The notes: a model not told the origin generated them from the sequence alone. A stretch of DNA of 64,000 bases from Mycobacterium sp. ITM-2016-00317 (GCF_002968295.1 NZ_CP134399.1:1860001-1924000), one strand, 5' to 3'. Positions 26,491-36,085 are shown, counted from the stretch's first letter. Program-made: numbers and translations.

Positions 26491-27426
26491 GTGAGCGGGG
26501 GGTTGTTCGCACTGCTCGACGACGTGGCCGCGTTGGCGCGGCTGGCCGCGGCCTCCGTCGACGACATCGGCGCCGCCGCAGGCCGGGCGACGGCCAAGGC
26601 AGCGGGCGTCGTCATCGACGACACCGCGGTGACCCCGCAGTACGTGCACGGGATCGCCGCCGAGCGGGAACTGCCGATCATCAAGCGCATCGCGCTGGGA
26701 TCGCTGCGCAACAAGATCGTGTTCATCCTGCCCGCCGCGCTGCTGCTCAGCCAGTTCGTGCCGTGGCTGTTGACACCGATCCTGATGCTCGGCGCGACCT
26801 ATCTGTGCTTCGAGGGCGCGGAGAAGGTCTGGGGCAGGATCCGCGGCCACGACACGCACGGTGCGCCCGTCGCCGCGTCCGGCGCGGACGCCGAGAAGTT
26901 CATGGTCACCGGCGCGATCCGCACCGACTTCATCTTGTCGGCGGAGATCATGGTCATCGCGCTCAACGAGGTGGCCGATCAGGCGTTCGTGCCGCGCCTG
27001 CTCATCCTGCTGGTGGTGGCCGTGGTGATCACCGTCGCGGTGTACGGGGTGGTCGCCGGGATCGTGAAGATGGACGACGTGGGCCTGAGCCTGACCGGGC
27101 GTTCGTCGGCGATCGCCCAGAAGGTCGGCCGCGGTCTGGTGGCCGGCATGCCGAAGCTGCTGTCGGCGCTGTCGGTGATCGGCACGGTGGCGATGCTGTG
27201 GGTGGGCGGGCACATCCTGCTGGTGGGCACCGACGAACTCGGCTGGCACGCGCCCTACGGCGTGGTCCACCACGCCGAGGAGTACGTCCACCACGTCGGC
27301 GGGGTCGGCGGGGTGCTGGCCTGGCTGGTCAACACCGGCGCGTCGGCAGTGATCGGCCTGGTCGTCGGTGCGCTGGTGGTGGCCGTCGTGCACGTGCTGC
27401 CGTTCGGGCGCAAAGCCAAGCACTGA
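26491..27426 (+). CDS. DUF808 family membrane protein
   Basis: 311 residues from a GTG preceded by AGGGGG. The N-terminal G-L-F-A-L-L-D-D-V-A-A-L-A-R-L-A-A-A-S-V is the family hallmark. Hydrophobic segments lie at about 80-105, 150-195, 235-260 and 275-305, and the Y-G-V-V-H-H-A-E-E-Y-V-H-H histidine patch sits before the last pair. The family (E. coli YedI) is an inner-membrane protein of unknown function. It stands alone, convergent with the DUF1214-like secreted gene 5 bp downstream. Confidence 0.9.
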   Translation: MSGGLFALLDDVAALARLAAASVDDIGAAAGRATAKAAGVVIDDTAVTPQYVHGIAAERELPIIKRIALGSLRNKIVFILPAALLLSQFVPWLLTPILMLGATYLCFEGAEKVWGRIRGHDTHGAPVAASGADAEKFMVTGAIRTDFILSAEIMVIALNEVADQAFVPRLLILLVVAVVITVAVYGVVAGIVKMDDVGLSLTGRSSAIAQKVGRGLVAGMPKLLSALSVIGTVAMLWVGGHILLVGTDELGWHAPYGVVHHAEEYVHHVGGVGGVLAWLVNTGASAVIGLVVGALVVAVVHVLPFGRKAKH

Positions 27427-27431
27427 CCGGA

Positions 27432-29351
27432 TCAGTCGCCGGCGGCGAACCGGCTGTCGAAAGCGGCCCGCCGGAGCGCGAGCATGGTCTGACGCTGCGC
27501 GGCGGTGACGTAGGTCGTGGTGGGTGGCAGCACCGCCGCGAGGTCCGGGAGGCGCACCAGGCGGGCGGTCACCGTCGGAGTCGGTGAGGACGCCAGGTCG
27601 AGGTCCTGGAATCGCAACGACAGCGTGCCCTTGTTCAGGCCGCCGGTGGACACCCAGTTGTACACACCGGGGTCGGTCGGCGCGATCACGAACGTGTAGG
27701 AGCCGTCCGGGTTCTGGTGCGCCTGGGCGTTGTTCAGACTCGTCTGGTCGGCACGATAGTCGCCGGTGATCGTCCACAGGTTGGTGACGGGGACGGTGAA
27801 GTAGCGGGCGTTGCCCGGGGTGACCGTGACGACGAGTGCCTCGTCGTCGCCGAGATGGAAGTAGCCGGCGCTCTGCAACTGGGTGGCCAGGAACTCGGCG
27901 TTGCGTGACGGGTCCTTGAGCACGTTCGCCCCCAGCCGCCCGCCGGTTTCCGGGTCGGTGGTGGCGACCTTGATGTACTTCGATTCCATGCCCAGCCCGA
28001 GCGCCATGATCACGGCGGTGAACGCCCCACGCAGGATCCGCGGCGGCTCCTTCATCGGCGGGATCAACGACACCAGCGCCGTGAGCAGTGGGCTCCTGGT
28101 CACCATCGGCCCGAGTCCGGGGATCGCGAAACCGCCGAGCTGACTGAACAAGCTGTCGCGCGGACCTGACAGACGTTCGATGGACAGGCTCATCGGCGGT
28201 TGGGTGGTCCAGTCCGACAACGTGTTCCGCACCGCGATCAGCGTGGTGTCCGCGGTCAGCCGCAGGTGGTTGCGCTGCCCGGGCGCCGCGGGGGAGCCAC
28301 TGACGGTGATGGTGAACGAACCGTCCGGTGCGACTTCGAGTTGGCGGCCGCTGAGGTTGTCCGCGGTGATGCCCGACAGGCCGGTCAGCACGCTGAAGTT
28401 GGTGTCCGCCGGAGTTTCGCCGGTGAACCGGCCCCGGATCACGTAGGTGGAGGTCATGTTCACCCCGGTGAAGCGGTACACCGTGTCGGGGTTGTCGTAG
28501 AGGATGCGCGAGCCCTGCACGTCCTGGCCGAACCAGCTGTGCGGCGGCGCGACCTGGGTGACCACGGTCGGCCTCATCGGGTTGAGCAGCTGCTGCTGGA
28601 ACGCCGCGCCCATCGCGTACTCGTCGACCGCGCGGCCCAGCTGGGCGAGGTTCTCCCGGTCGGGCCCGCCGATGTCGCCGTACTCGCGGTGCGCGGTGGC
28701 CAGCCACCCGGCCCCCAGCACGAACTTCATCAGCCGCACCGGCCAGGTCTGCACGGTCTCGGCGGCGATCCGCTCCGCTTCGAGCTGCTGCGCGGTGGCC
28801 AGCGGACTCGTCGCAGAGACCTGCGGCGACGCCGCGGGCTCGGGGGCGGCCTCCCGGCGCGCGGATCCGGCCACCATCCACGCCGCAGCGGGTGCGGGGC
28901 TGCCGGGTTCGTCGGTGACCTCCACCTCGCCCGTGTCGGGTTCGGCGTCCGCGTCGGGTTCGGCGTCCGCGTCGGGTTCGGGGGAGGCGACGGTGACGGT
29001 GGTGCGGTCGCCGCGACGTTCGGGTGCGTCGCTGTCGTCTTCGGCGGCGTCGTTTTCGGTGTCGTTTTCGTCGGCGGGTGGCTCCTCGGCCGCGTCGTCC
29101 TGCGCGTCGGCGTCGGTGTCGGTCTTGTCGGCGTCGTCGCGGTCGGCCGGCCCCGGATCGCTCTCGGACGCGGCACTGGACGGTGATTCCGCGCTTGCGG
29201 TGCCGTCATCCGCCGCTGCGACAGCGGAGGCGTTGGCGATCGCCAGCCCGATGCCCAGCGCGACCGCGAGTGAACCGACCCGGCCGATGACCGGCCCGTG
29301 GCGCACGAACGCAGTGGACACCGCTTCTGCCGAACGCCCCGTTGCTGCCAC
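27432..29351 (-). CDS. Exported DUF1214/DUF1254-like protein with acidic linker
   Basis: 639 residues from the GTG at 29351, chosen because AGGAAAGG lies 9 bp upstream; the frame is open to an ATG at 29423. Residues 20-48 form a signal segment (G-S-L-A-V-A-L-G-I-G-L-A-I-A) ending near A-V-A-A-A-D. Residues 50-140 are Asp/Glu/Pro-rich and contain a tandem repeat. The folded part from about 200 has D-T-V-Y-R-F-T-G-V-N and, near the end, D-P-G-V-Y-N-W-V-S-T-G-G-L-N-K-G, the DUF1214 signature also seen at 42315 and, diverged, at 55464. The two paralogues are cytoplasmic, so this one is an exported version. Function unknown. Confidence 0.8.
   Translation of the reverse strand: MAATGRSAEAVSTAFVRHGPVIGRVGSLAVALGIGLAIANASAVAAADDGTASAESPSSAASESDPGPADRDDADKTDTDADAQDDAAEEPPADENDTENDAAEDDSDAPERRGDRTTVTVASPEPDADAEPDADAEPDTGEVEVTDEPGSPAPAAAWMVAGSARREAAPEPAASPQVSATSPLATAQQLEAERIAAETVQTWPVRLMKFVLGAGWLATAHREYGDIGGPDRENLAQLGRAVDEYAMGAAFQQQLLNPMRPTVVTQVAPPHSWFGQDVQGSRILYDNPDTVYRFTGVNMTSTYVIRGRFTGETPADTNFSVLTGLSGITADNLSGRQLEVAPDGSFTITVSGSPAAPGQRNHLRLTADTTLIAVRNTLSDWTTQPPMSLSIERLSGPRDSLFSQLGGFAIPGLGPMVTRSPLLTALVSLIPPMKEPPRILRGAFTAVIMALGLGMESKYIKVATTDPETGGRLGANVLKDPSRNAEFLATQLQSAGYFHLGDDEALVVTVTPGNARYFTVPVTNLWTITGDYRADQTSLNNAQAHQNPDGSYTFVIAPTDPGVYNWVSTGGLNKGTLSLRFQDLDLASSPTPTVTARLVRLPDLAAVLPPTTTYVTAAQRQTMLALRRAAFDSRFAAGD
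28935..28980. repeat. 18-bp tandem repeat in the acidic linker
   Basis: About 2.6 copies of an 18-bp unit (GTCGGGTTCGGCGTCCGC on the plus strand) encode repeated D-A-D-A-E-P on the minus strand. Copies are identical, so length variation by slippage is likely. Confidence 0.85.
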
Positions 29352-29590
29352 GAGCGCCGTCCTTTCCTGCGACCGTGCCCGTACGGTAGCGCCACGCCCC
29401 TTGTCTTCCCGCCGAAATCGCATTCCGTGAGGGCTTTTCCGGGGTGTTCACGCCGTGGTCGCAGTCTCGGCGACGGGTTTCTGCCACCGGTGCGGCCAAT
29501 TTCTGCCAGCCGAAATTATTGCTCTGACCTGCCGGTTCTAGCCATCAGAAGCAGAAAAGAAACACACCGCCAGGGAAGAAGTTGAGACCA

Positions 29591-29893
29591 ATGAAGAACC
29601 TCACCATTGCCACCGCGTTCGCCGCCGGCCTGGGTGCTGCAGTCCTCGGACTGGCTGCCCCGGCTGCTGCCGCACCGTCGGGCTCCAACGCCGATGCCAC
29701 CATCAGCCAGCTCGAAGCCCAGGGCCACCGCGTGGTCGTCAATCGCCTCTCGGACGCTCCGCTGAGCGAAGCCAGTGTCGTGGGCATCAACAAGGGTGGC
29801 GACATCCGCTCCACCACCCGCGACTACTTCAACGACCGCACCTACCAGAACACCAAGACCGGCAACAGCATCTACTACGTCGACGTCAAGTAA
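29591..29893 (+). CDS. Small secreted protein of unknown function
   Basis: 100 residues from the ATG at 29591; an in-frame TTG at 29582 is unlikely because AGGGAAG fits the ATG. A clear signal peptide (K-N-L-T-I-A-T-A-F-A-A-G-L-G-A-A-V-L-G-L) ends at A-A-A-A near residue 28. The mature part of about 72 residues has no cysteine and ends N-S-I-Y-Y-V-D-V-K. Similar short exported proteins with a Q-L-x-x-x-G-x-x-V-x-x-N-x-x core are common in mycobacteria; no function is known to me. It has its own terminator. Confidence 0.85.
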   Translation: MKNLTIATAFAAGLGAAVLGLAAPAAAAPSGSNADATISQLEAQGHRVVVNRLSDAPLSEASVVGINKGGDIRSTTRDYFNDRTYQNTKTGNSIYYVDVK

Positions 29894-29914
29894 CCCGACA
29901 GAGCTTCCCGGGTG

Positions 29915-29948
29915 ACAGGGCCACCTCCGTAAAAAGGGGTGGCCCTGT
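29915..29948. terminator. Hairpin terminator between convergent genes
   Basis: A perfect 10-bp stem CAGGGCCACC/GGTGGCCCTG, extended by an A-T pair to 11 bp, encloses a 12-nt loop. There is no T run, as is usual for mycobacterial terminators. It lies 22 bp after the small secreted gene and just beyond the stop of the minus-strand gene at 29958, so it may serve both. Confidence 0.75.
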
Positions 29949-29957
29949 TGCGTGCGT

Positions 29958-30152
29958 TCAGTCCTCGCTGCTGACCCGGTCCCCGAGGAACGCCAGCAGC
30001 CGAGGATCGGCACTGCTGAACCGGGCGGCCTCCTCGCCGCCGTCGCAGCGCAGCAACGCGACCGTCGCCCCGGACGAGCCGCGGTCGATCACCCGCCACA
30101 CCGCGCCCGCGTCCTCCCACCGTTGCAACTCGGCGACGCGGTCTTCGGTCAT
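29958..30152 (-). CDS. Conserved small hypothetical protein
   Basis: 64 residues, start ATG at 30152, ending G-D-R-V-S-S-E-D. The sequence (W-R-V-I-D-R-G-S-S-G-A-T-V-A-L-L-R-C-D-G-G-E-E) predicts a small beta-rich soluble domain. It is divergent from the membrane protein at 30183 with 30 bp between starts. I do not recognise a function. Codon usage and the flanking terminator support it as a real gene. Confidence 0.7.
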   Translation of the reverse strand: MTEDRVAELQRWEDAGAVWRVIDRGSSGATVALLRCDGGEEAARFSSADPRLLAFLGDRVSSED

Positions 30153-30182
30153 CAGCTCACCCTCTCACCTAAGCTCCGCCTC

Positions 30183-30605
30183 ATGCACGGTGCTCTGGGT
30201 GTCGCCATCGCCGCGACGTTCATCTGGCTGGGCATGGTGGTCGCGATCTCCTTCGTGGAGGCGCCGCTGAAGTTCCGGGCGCCCGGCGTGACGCTCCAGA
30301 TCGGGCTCGGGATCGGGCGTCTGGTGTTCCGTGCGCTCAACGGCTGCGAGGCGGTGCTGGCGGCGACGGCGGTGACGGTCACGCTGCTCAGCGGTGGCTC
30401 GACGGCGGCGCTGGCGGCGCTGCTCACCGCCACCGGGATGCTCGCCGGTCAGATCGTGTTCGTCCGGCCGGCATTGACCCGGCGCTCCGACCGGGTGTTG
30501 GCCGGCGCCGAGGGGCCGCGTTCGCGGGCGCACTTCGTCTACGTCGCCCTGGAGCTGGTCAAGGTCGTCGCGCTGATCATCGGCGGCGTGCTACTCCTGA
30601 CGTAG
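30183..30605 (+). CDS. Small four-helix membrane protein
   Basis: 140 residues from the ATG at 30183. Four hydrophobic segments at about residues 4-26, 52-72, 73-92 and 116-139 with E-A-P-L-K-F between the first two and F-V-R-P-A-L-T-R-R-S-D-R-V-L after the third. This pattern is like DUF1772/DUF4149-type membrane proteins, but I cannot assign it firmly. The gene ends 6 bp before an iron box that serves the next gene. Confidence 0.75.
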   Translation: MHGALGVAIAATFIWLGMVVAISFVEAPLKFRAPGVTLQIGLGIGRLVFRALNGCEAVLAATAVTVTLLSGGSTAALAALLTATGMLAGQIVFVRPALTRRSDRVLAGAEGPRSRAHFVYVALELVKVVALIIGGVLLLT

Positions 30606-30610
30606 CGAAT

Positions 30611-30629
30611 GTAGGTAAACCTTGCCTCA
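30611..30629 (-). promoter_or_regulatory. IdeR iron box upstream of mbtK
   Basis: On the minus strand TGAGGCAAGGTTTACCTAC matches 13 of 19 positions of the IdeR consensus TTAGGTTAGGCTAACCTAA. It ends 27 bp before the mbtK ATG, so iron-bound IdeR would repress mbtK. Confidence 0.75.
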
Positions 30630-30656
30630 CCTGCTCGGGTAGGCTCTGCGGTCACG

Positions 30657-31256
30657 ATGACTGACGTTCTGCCGATCCTTCCGCGGGAGCTCACCGAGAT
30701 CAGTGACGAGGTGCGCGCCGTGCCGCCGCCGCCGATCCCCATCCTCGCTGAGCCGTACCAGATCCGGCTCGTCGACCCGGACGCCGATGCGGCGATGATC
30801 TCGGAGTGGATGAACCGTCCGCACCTGGCCGAGGCCTGGGAGTACGACCGGCCGGTGCAGTGGTGGCACGGCTACCTGCGCGCGCAGCTGGCCGGCCGGT
30901 ACTCGCGCCCGTTGATCGGCATGTTCAAGGGTGAGCCGCACGGGTACATCGAGGTGTACCGCGCGGCAAAGGATTCCATCGCCCCGAGGTATGACGCCCA
31001 TCCCTACGATCTGGGTCTGCACGCCGCGATAGCCGACCTCGACATCGTCAACCGCGGCTTCGGGCCGATCCTGTTGCCCCGCCTGGCGGCCAGCCTGTTC
31101 GCGATCGAATCACAGTGCCGTCGCATCATGTTCGACCCCGACCACCGCAACGTCGGCGCCCGCCGGCTGTGCGAGTACGCCCGATGTGACTTCCTCGGCG
31201 AACACCAGATGTCGAACCGGCGGATGGCGCTGTACGCGCTGAACCGGCCCGTCTAG
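30657..31256 (+). CDS. mbtK: Lysine N-acyltransferase MbtK (mycobactin biosynthesis)
   Basis: 199 residues, GNAT fold of the IucB/MbtK type: [11 protein letters not shown] near residue 36, [11 protein letters not shown] with the conserved His, Y-I-E-V-Y-R-A near residue 97 and the Asp of [12 protein letters not shown] in the acyl-CoA pocket. In M. tuberculosis MbtK (Rv1347c) transfers a long acyl chain to the epsilon-N of a mycobactin lysine. Its stop overlaps the convergent mbtN stop by 4 bp, and the four-gene order matches Rv1344-Rv1347c. Confidence 0.94.
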   Translation: MTDVLPILPRELTEISDEVRAVPPPPIPILAEPYQIRLVDPDADAAMISEWMNRPHLAEAWEYDRPVQWWHGYLRAQLAGRYSRPLIGMFKGEPHGYIEVYRAAKDSIAPRYDAHPYDLGLHAAIADLDIVNRGFGPILLPRLAASLFAIESQCRRIMFDPDHRNVGARRLCEYARCDFLGEHQMSNRRMALYALNRPV

Positions 31257-32428
31257 TCGGATGCTGCTGCGCCGCCGATCATCTCGGCGTAGCTGTCGAA
31301 ATCCGGTTTCATCGCCGCGGCCACCAGTTCCCAGAGCACCTCGTCGGTGCCGCCACCCACCCGGGCGAGTTTCATGTCACGCCACCACCGGCCCAGCGGT
31401 GTCTCGTCGACGAGGTAACCCGAACCGCCGAAGATGTGCATGCACTCGGAGAGCACCTCTTCACCGAGCCTGGCCGCGGTGACCTTCACCGCGGCGGCAG
31501 CGCGCAGATCGAGCTTGCCCTGCGCGGCGATGCCGTTGAGGCCGTGGCGGAGCAGGTCGACGCGGGCCTGCAGATCGGCCATCCGCAATCGCAGCGCCTG
31601 ATGCTCGAAAAGTGTTGCGCCGAACTGTCGACGCTGCACCATGCGCGCGTGGGTGACACCCAGTACGCGCTGACAGGAGGACGCCACCTGGCCGGCGATG
31701 GACATGCGTTCGTGCGCGAGTCCCCATGAGATCGCCGCCAGCCCGGTCCCGGGGCGCGCCACCAGATGGTCGGCCGGAACCCAGGTGTCGATGTGCACGG
31801 CCGCGGTGTCCAACGGGCCGGCGCCGACCTTGCGGTACGGCTCCTGGACCTGCACCTGGGTGGTGGGCACGGCGATCACCAGCACGTTGCCGTGCCTGCT
31901 GGTGGGGTCGTTGTCCATACCGCGGGCCACGACGAGGATGTGATCGGCGATGGGGGACAGCGACACGAACTTCTTGACCCCGCGGACGTGGAAGCCGTCA
32001 CCGACCGAGTGGACCTCGGTCTCGACGATCTGCAGGTCCGAACCGCCGGACTCCTCCGAGGCGCCGATGCACAGCACCGCCTCGCCGTCCACGGCCTGCT
32101 CGCACAACGCCTTCAGGTGGTCGGACCTGGCGAACCGGCGCAGCACCGCGATCGCCGAATCATGCAGGCTGACACCGACGCCGATGCCCGCCGAACCCAG
32201 CCGGCCGAGATGGAACGCCAGCTCGTTGAGCTTGGCCACATCGGGGTGCTGGCCACCCGCAGGGCCCCACTTGCTTCGGAAAACCCCTGCGGCGCCGAGG
32301 TGTTCGATGAGCTTGCGGGGGAACCGTTCGGAGGCTTCTGCTTCGGCGGTCCATTCGGTCACCGTGTCGCCGAACACCTCCGCGAGCAGGTCGCGGTAGC
32401 TGTCGACGTCGGTGGACGGCGAGGTCAT
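31253..32428 (-). CDS. mbtN: Acyl-ACP dehydrogenase MbtN
   Basis: 391 residues, acyl-CoA dehydrogenase fold: [12 protein letters not shown] near residue 117, [10 protein letters not shown] near 148, the FAD segment R-R-Q-F-G-A-T-L-F near 267, and [12 protein letters not shown] near 345. MbtN (FadE14) introduces the double bond of the mycobactin acyl tail on the MbtL carrier. The ATG overlaps the MbtM stop (ATGA), consistent with an mbtL-mbtM-mbtN operon. Confidence 0.94.
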   Translation of the reverse strand: MTSPSTDVDSYRDLLAEVFGDTVTEWTAEAEASERFPRKLIEHLGAAGVFRSKWGPAGGQHPDVAKLNELAFHLGRLGSAGIGVGVSLHDSAIAVLRRFARSDHLKALCEQAVDGEAVLCIGASEESGGSDLQIVETEVHSVGDGFHVRGVKKFVSLSPIADHILVVARGMDNDPTSRHGNVLVIAVPTTQVQVQEPYRKVGAGPLDTAAVHIDTWVPADHLVARPGTGLAAISWGLAHERMSIAGQVASSCQRVLGVTHARMVQRRQFGATLFEHQALRLRMADLQARVDLLRHGLNGIAAQGKLDLRAAAAVKVTAARLGEEVLSECMHIFGGSGYLVDETPLGRWWRDMKLARVGGGTDEVLWELVAAAMKPDFDSYAEMIGGAAASD

Positions 32429-34005
32429 ACCCGTGCAGCCTCCAGATCTCGTTTGACTTGCAGACGCCGCAGCTTGCCCGAGGACGTCCGGGGCAGTGAC
32501 CCGGGGGCCAGGAACACGACGTCGGCGGGGACGACGCCGCAGTGCGACGCGACCCGCTGCACCACTTCGCTTCTCGCGCCCGCTTCGTCGGGACCGCGGA
32601 ACTCGGCGGCGATGATCAGGCCCTGCCGGGCCGAGTCGCCGTCGGTGCCGACCGCGACGACGGCGCCGTCACGGACACCGCGGACCTGCGCCGCGATCCG
32701 TTCCACCTCGCTGGGGAAGATGTTGCGTCCGGCCACGGTGATGAGTTCCTTGACCCGGCCGCAGACCACCAGCCCGTCGTCGGTGAGGTATCCGAGATCA
32801 CCGGTGCGGAACCACTGACCGGCAGGCGGCGGTTCCTCGCCCAGGTAACCCGTCATCATCGACGTCCCGCGAATCTCGATCTCGCCGATGACATGATCAC
32901 CGGCGAGGCCGGAGTGCTCGGATTCCGAGATCCGCAGTTCCATCCCGGGAATCGGGCGGCCGAGCACCGCGTGGCGACGTACCGCGTCGGTGTCGGGGTC
33001 GGTGACCTCCTCCACCAGCAGGCCCGTCCCCGGCGCGGGGGAGGTCACCGCACAGGTCGACTCGGCCAGCCCGTAGGACGGGGCCGCGGCGCGCGGGTCG
33101 AGCCCGAACCGGGCCAGCTCGTCGAGGAACAGCCGGAAGCCCTCGCAGTCGATGGGCTCGCCGCCGTTGATGGCGAACCGCAGGCGGCCCAGGTCGACGT
33201 CGGGGACCCGCCGCGCGTACTTGCCGATCACCGAGTACGCGAAATTCGGTGCGGCGGTGAGGCTCGCGCGGCTCTCCGACAGCCAGCTCAGCCACCGGAA
33301 CGGCGACGCGGCGAATGCGGCGGTCGGTGCGACCCACATGTCGGCACCGGACAGGAACCCGGTGAGCAGGAACGTCAGCCCCATGTCGTGGTAGAGCGGG
33401 AGCCATGTCAGCCCGATGTCCTCGGCCGGGTCGGCTCCGGTGTGCTGCAGCAGCGCGGCGACGTTGTTCAGCACCGCCTCGGGCGAGAGCATCGCGGTGC
33501 GTGGGGTTCCGGTGAAGCCGGCCGTGCCCTGCAGCACCGCGGCGGAGCCGTCGGGGGCGGCCTGCGGCGCCAGGGTGCTCGACCGCTGCGCGTGACCGAC
33601 TTCGCGCACGTCGTGCAGCGTCAGCGGTGATCCGTTGGTGCGCAACAACTCCAGCTGTGAGCCGTGACTGAAGACCTGCGCGACGCCGATGCCTGCGAAG
33701 CGTTCGGCGGTGGCGTGCGCCCACTGCTGGTCGTCGGCACCGCGCACGGGCCCGGGCAGGATCGACAGCGGGCGGCCGGCCAGCCAGGCGCCCTGGATCC
33801 CGGCGACGAATTCCACCGTGGGTTCGCCGACGAGGCCGACGGCGCCGTCGGGTCCGTCCAGTACCCGGGCGGCGATGTTCTCCGCGCGCGCATGCACTTC
33901 CGGCCACGGGTGCCGGTTCCACCGGCCGGTGTCGCGGTCGAGCAGCACCAGGTCCCGCGGCGAGGACGTCATCGCCCGCGACAGTGCCGAGGCCAGAGCG
34001 CTCAC
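32425..34005 (-). CDS. mbtM: Long-chain fatty acid-AMP/ACP ligase MbtM
   Basis: 526 residues, fatty acyl-AMP ligase type: [12 protein letters not shown] in the AMP-motif position near residue 160, [11 protein letters not shown] near 205, Y-G-L-A-E-S-T near 295 and the C-terminal R-T-S-S-G-K-L-R-R. MbtM (FadD33) activates the fatty acid and loads it on MbtL. It overlaps mbtL by 4 bp at its start and mbtN by 4 bp at its end. Confidence 0.95.
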   Translation of the reverse strand: MSALASALSRAMTSSPRDLVLLDRDTGRWNRHPWPEVHARAENIAARVLDGPDGAVGLVGEPTVEFVAGIQGAWLAGRPLSILPGPVRGADDQQWAHATAERFAGIGVAQVFSHGSQLELLRTNGSPLTLHDVREVGHAQRSSTLAPQAAPDGSAAVLQGTAGFTGTPRTAMLSPEAVLNNVAALLQHTGADPAEDIGLTWLPLYHDMGLTFLLTGFLSGADMWVAPTAAFAASPFRWLSWLSESRASLTAAPNFAYSVIGKYARRVPDVDLGRLRFAINGGEPIDCEGFRLFLDELARFGLDPRAAAPSYGLAESTCAVTSPAPGTGLLVEEVTDPDTDAVRRHAVLGRPIPGMELRISESEHSGLAGDHVIGEIEIRGTSMMTGYLGEEPPPAGQWFRTGDLGYLTDDGLVVCGRVKELITVAGRNIFPSEVERIAAQVRGVRDGAVVAVGTDGDSARQGLIIAAEFRGPDEAGARSEVVQRVASHCGVVPADVVFLAPGSLPRTSSGKLRRLQVKRDLEAARV

Positions 34006-34262
34006 TGAGCCGCGGGCGTCTTCGCCAGGATGGCCTGCTCGAGATCGCCGACGGTGTTGCAGGTCAGCAGGTCTTCCTCCGACAGCGCGACGCCGAGCTT
34101 GTCCTCGATCGCGACCATGCCGACCGCGAACGCCACCGAGTCCAGGCCGACGTCGTCGATCAGGCGCGAATCCCGCGTGATGCGGGTGACGTCGACGTTC
34201 AGGTCGTCGCGCAGGATCTCCTCAAGGGCGGCGCTGAGGCCATGCGGGGGTGACGTGCTCAT
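34002..34262 (-). CDS. mbtL: Acyl carrier protein MbtL
   Basis: 86 residues, ACP helix pattern with the phosphopantetheine serine in V-G-L-D-S-V-A-F-A. First gene of the minus-strand mbt-2 operon, with an iron box 25 bp upstream of its ATG. A perfect 11-bp palindrome GAGGT-T-ACCTC (34270-34280) lies between box and start and may be a second operator. Confidence 0.94.
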   Translation of the reverse strand: MSTSPPHGLSAALEEILRDDLNVDVTRITRDSRLIDDVGLDSVAFAVGMVAIEDKLGVALSEEDLLTCNTVGDLEQAILAKTPAAQ

Positions 34263-34286
34263 GGCGGCAGAGGTTACCTCGTCGGA

Positions 34287-34305
34287 TAAAGATAGGCTAC
34301 CCTCA
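34287..34305 (-). promoter_or_regulatory. IdeR iron box upstream of the mbtL-mbtM-mbtN operon
   Basis: On the minus strand TGAGGGTAGCCTATCTTTA matches 13 of 19 positions of the IdeR consensus, with the AGGGTAGCCTA core intact. It lies 24 bp from the mbtL start, in the right place for iron repression of the operon. Confidence 0.75.
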
Positions 34306-34311
34306 CTTCTG

Positions 34312-35331
34312 CTACGGGGGTGCGGAGCCCAGATCGCCGAACCGGCGTCCCGCGTGCACCTCCAGCATCCCGGCCAACGACTCGACGGTCACCAGCCCCG
34401 CCTGTGCGGTGACCTCGTCGATGATCGGGTAGCACGAGGCGATGTCGGCCGCGGTGCCGACGATGACCGTGCACACCGGGACGTGCCGGGTGATCTGCAG
34501 GAAGCGGTCCCCGTGCGGCTCCTCGTCGCCGCGAAAACCCCAGAGCGCCCGCAGCACCGTGGCGCCACCGGCGTGTCCGGACTCCCTCAGCCGGCGGATC
34601 AGCGCGCGGTGGACGGGGCCGCCACGGGCCGGGGCCTCCTCGGTGTGCACGGTGACGCGCTGGAAGCGTCCGTGCTTCGGTAACGCGGCCGGCGTCCACC
34701 CACCGGATCTGCAGACCTCGGTGGGCGCCACGCTGAGCACCGCGTCGGGCAGTGCGGCGCGGAGCTCGTCGACGGCAGCCGCGGCCTGGGCCGCGGTGCC
34801 GACCCCCGTGACGGACAGCGGCACGTCGGAGTTCCCGCCGAAGAACCGCGCCCGGCGGCGGTGCCCGGCGACCGCGCCGTCGACGCCGAGAAAGACGTCG
34901 GCGGCGGCGAAGCCGTGGCGGCGCAACATCTCGCAGACCGCGACGTAGCCCGACGTGCCGGCCACGCGGTGGTGGCGCCCCAGATGAAGCGACAGACGCA
35001 CCGTGGCGACGTCGTCGGGGACCCGCTGCCTGCCGTGCTCGATCGTCAGCATTCCGCTGGTGACCAGAGGAGCCGCGGCGTCGGCGAGTTCACGCACCCG
35101 TGCCGGGCTGTCGGTCGCCCAGACGGTCACCGGCGGGTCCTCCGACAGGCTCAGCGTGAGATCGCTGCGGATGAGGTGGGCCGGACCGAATCCGGCGATG
35201 CCGCGCAGCACCACACTGGCCGCGATGCCCCGCTGCGCGCACAGGTCCGTCAGCGCGTCGGCGACGAACCGGTCCGCGCTGCGCTGCCGTTCGGCGAAGT
35301 ACACGCGCAGCGTCGAGCGCTGCTCGCTCAC
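34312..35331 (-). CDS. DUF190 domain protein (fluoride-locus accessory)
   Basis: 339 residues from the GTG at 35331 that overlaps the crcB stop; an upstream in-frame ATG at 35349 is less likely. It contains three DUF190-type segments, recognisable by R-V-Y-F-A-E-R-Q-R near residue 7, S-L-H-L-G-R-H-H-R-V near 105 and V-T-V-H-T-E-E near 225. Single DUF190 units are small, PII-like regulatory folds often encoded with CrcB channels; here they are strung together in one chain. Regulation of fluoride export is plausible but not shown. Confidence 0.85.
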   Translation of the reverse strand: MSEQRSTLRVYFAERQRSADRFVADALTDLCAQRGIAASVVLRGIAGFGPAHLIRSDLTLSLSEDPPVTVWATDSPARVRELADAAAPLVTSGMLTIEHGRQRVPDDVATVRLSLHLGRHHRVAGTSGYVAVCEMLRRHGFAAADVFLGVDGAVAGHRRRARFFGGNSDVPLSVTGVGTAAQAAAAVDELRAALPDAVLSVAPTEVCRSGGWTPAALPKHGRFQRVTVHTEEAPARGGPVHRALIRRLRESGHAGGATVLRALWGFRGDEEPHGDRFLQITRHVPVCTVIVGTAADIASCYPIIDEVTAQAGLVTVESLAGMLEVHAGRRFGDLGSAPP

Positions 35332-35693
35332 AGCAGTGCCCCCAGCCACTGGCCCAGCGCCGCGGCCGCCAGCCCCAGCACCACGCTGACCACGAGATTG
35401 GCCACGGCAGAGGCGATCTGGCGTTCCTCGGCGAGGCGCTGGGTCTCCAGCATCCAGGTCGAGAACGTGGTGTAGGAGCCGACGAACGCAGTGCCGGCCA
35501 GCAGCGCCAGCTCGGCGGGCAGCATCAGCCCGGCCAGGAAGCCGAGCAGCAGCGCCCCGCTGATGTTGACGACCAGCGTGCCGACCGGGAACGGCCGGGC
35601 CGCCCGCCGCGACACCGCACGGTCGACGGTCAGCCGCGCCACCGCGCCCAACCCGCCCAGCAGTACGACGCCGAGCCAGAGCAGAACCGTCAT
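35328..35693 (-). CDS. crcB: Fluoride channel CrcB/Fluc, second subunit gene
   Basis: 121 residues, four membrane helices, from the ATG at 35693 overlapping the previous crcB stop (ATGA). The channel signature G-S-Y-T-T-F-S-T-W near residue 75 supplies the phenylalanine and threonine track, and N-I-S-G-A near residue 43 the conserved Asn. Forms the dual-topology fluoride channel, here probably a heterodimer with the adjacent paralogue. Confidence 0.93.
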   Translation of the reverse strand: MTVLLWLGVVLLGGLGAVARLTVDRAVSRRAARPFPVGTLVVNISGALLLGFLAGLMLPAELALLAGTAFVGSYTTFSTWMLETQRLAEERQIASAVANLVVSVVLGLAAAALGQWLGALL

Positions 35694-36085
35694 CGGCGCC
35701 ATCCGCCGCGACGCACCAGCGCGGTGCCGACGAACACGGCCGACAGCCCGGCGGCGATGCTGGCCGTGGTGTATCCGGCGGCCAGCGCGTAATGGCCGTG
35801 TTCGACCATCGACAACGTCTCGACCTGCATGGTGGAGAACGTCGTCAGCCCGCCGCACAGGCCGGTGCCCAGGAACGGTCGCCGGTAGCTGGAGACCGGC
35901 AGCCGTTCCAGCAGGCGGGTGACCAGCACGCCGAGCAGGAACGCGCCGACGACGTTGACGGTGAACGTGGGCCACGGCCACCGGCCGGGGTCGGCAGCGG
36001 CCAGTTCCCCGAAGCCGGCGCGCGCCAGCGTGCCCAGCGCGCCACCGGCGAACACGGCAGCCAGTTCACGCCGGTCGTGGGCCAT
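35690..36085 (-). CDS. crcB: Fluoride channel CrcB/Fluc, first subunit gene
   Basis: 131 residues, four helices. It carries N-V-V-G-A near residue 43 and the signature G-L-T-T-F-S-T-M near residue 78. Lead gene of crcB-crcB-DUF190, divergent from pgm with 60 bp between starts. I see no fluoride riboswitch in that short gap. Confidence 0.93.
   Translation of the reverse strand: MAHDRRELAAVFAGGALGTLARAGFGELAAADPGRWPWPTFTVNVVGAFLLGVLVTRLLERLPVSSYRRPFLGTGLCGGLTTFSTMQVETLSMVEHGHYALAAGYTTASIAAGLSAVFVGTALVRRGGWRR

Noticed and set aside
26359..28881. 840-codon minus-strand open frame
   Set aside because: Crosses DUF808 and the DUF1214-like gene in a wrong frame; composition is Arg/His/Gly-rich without domains.
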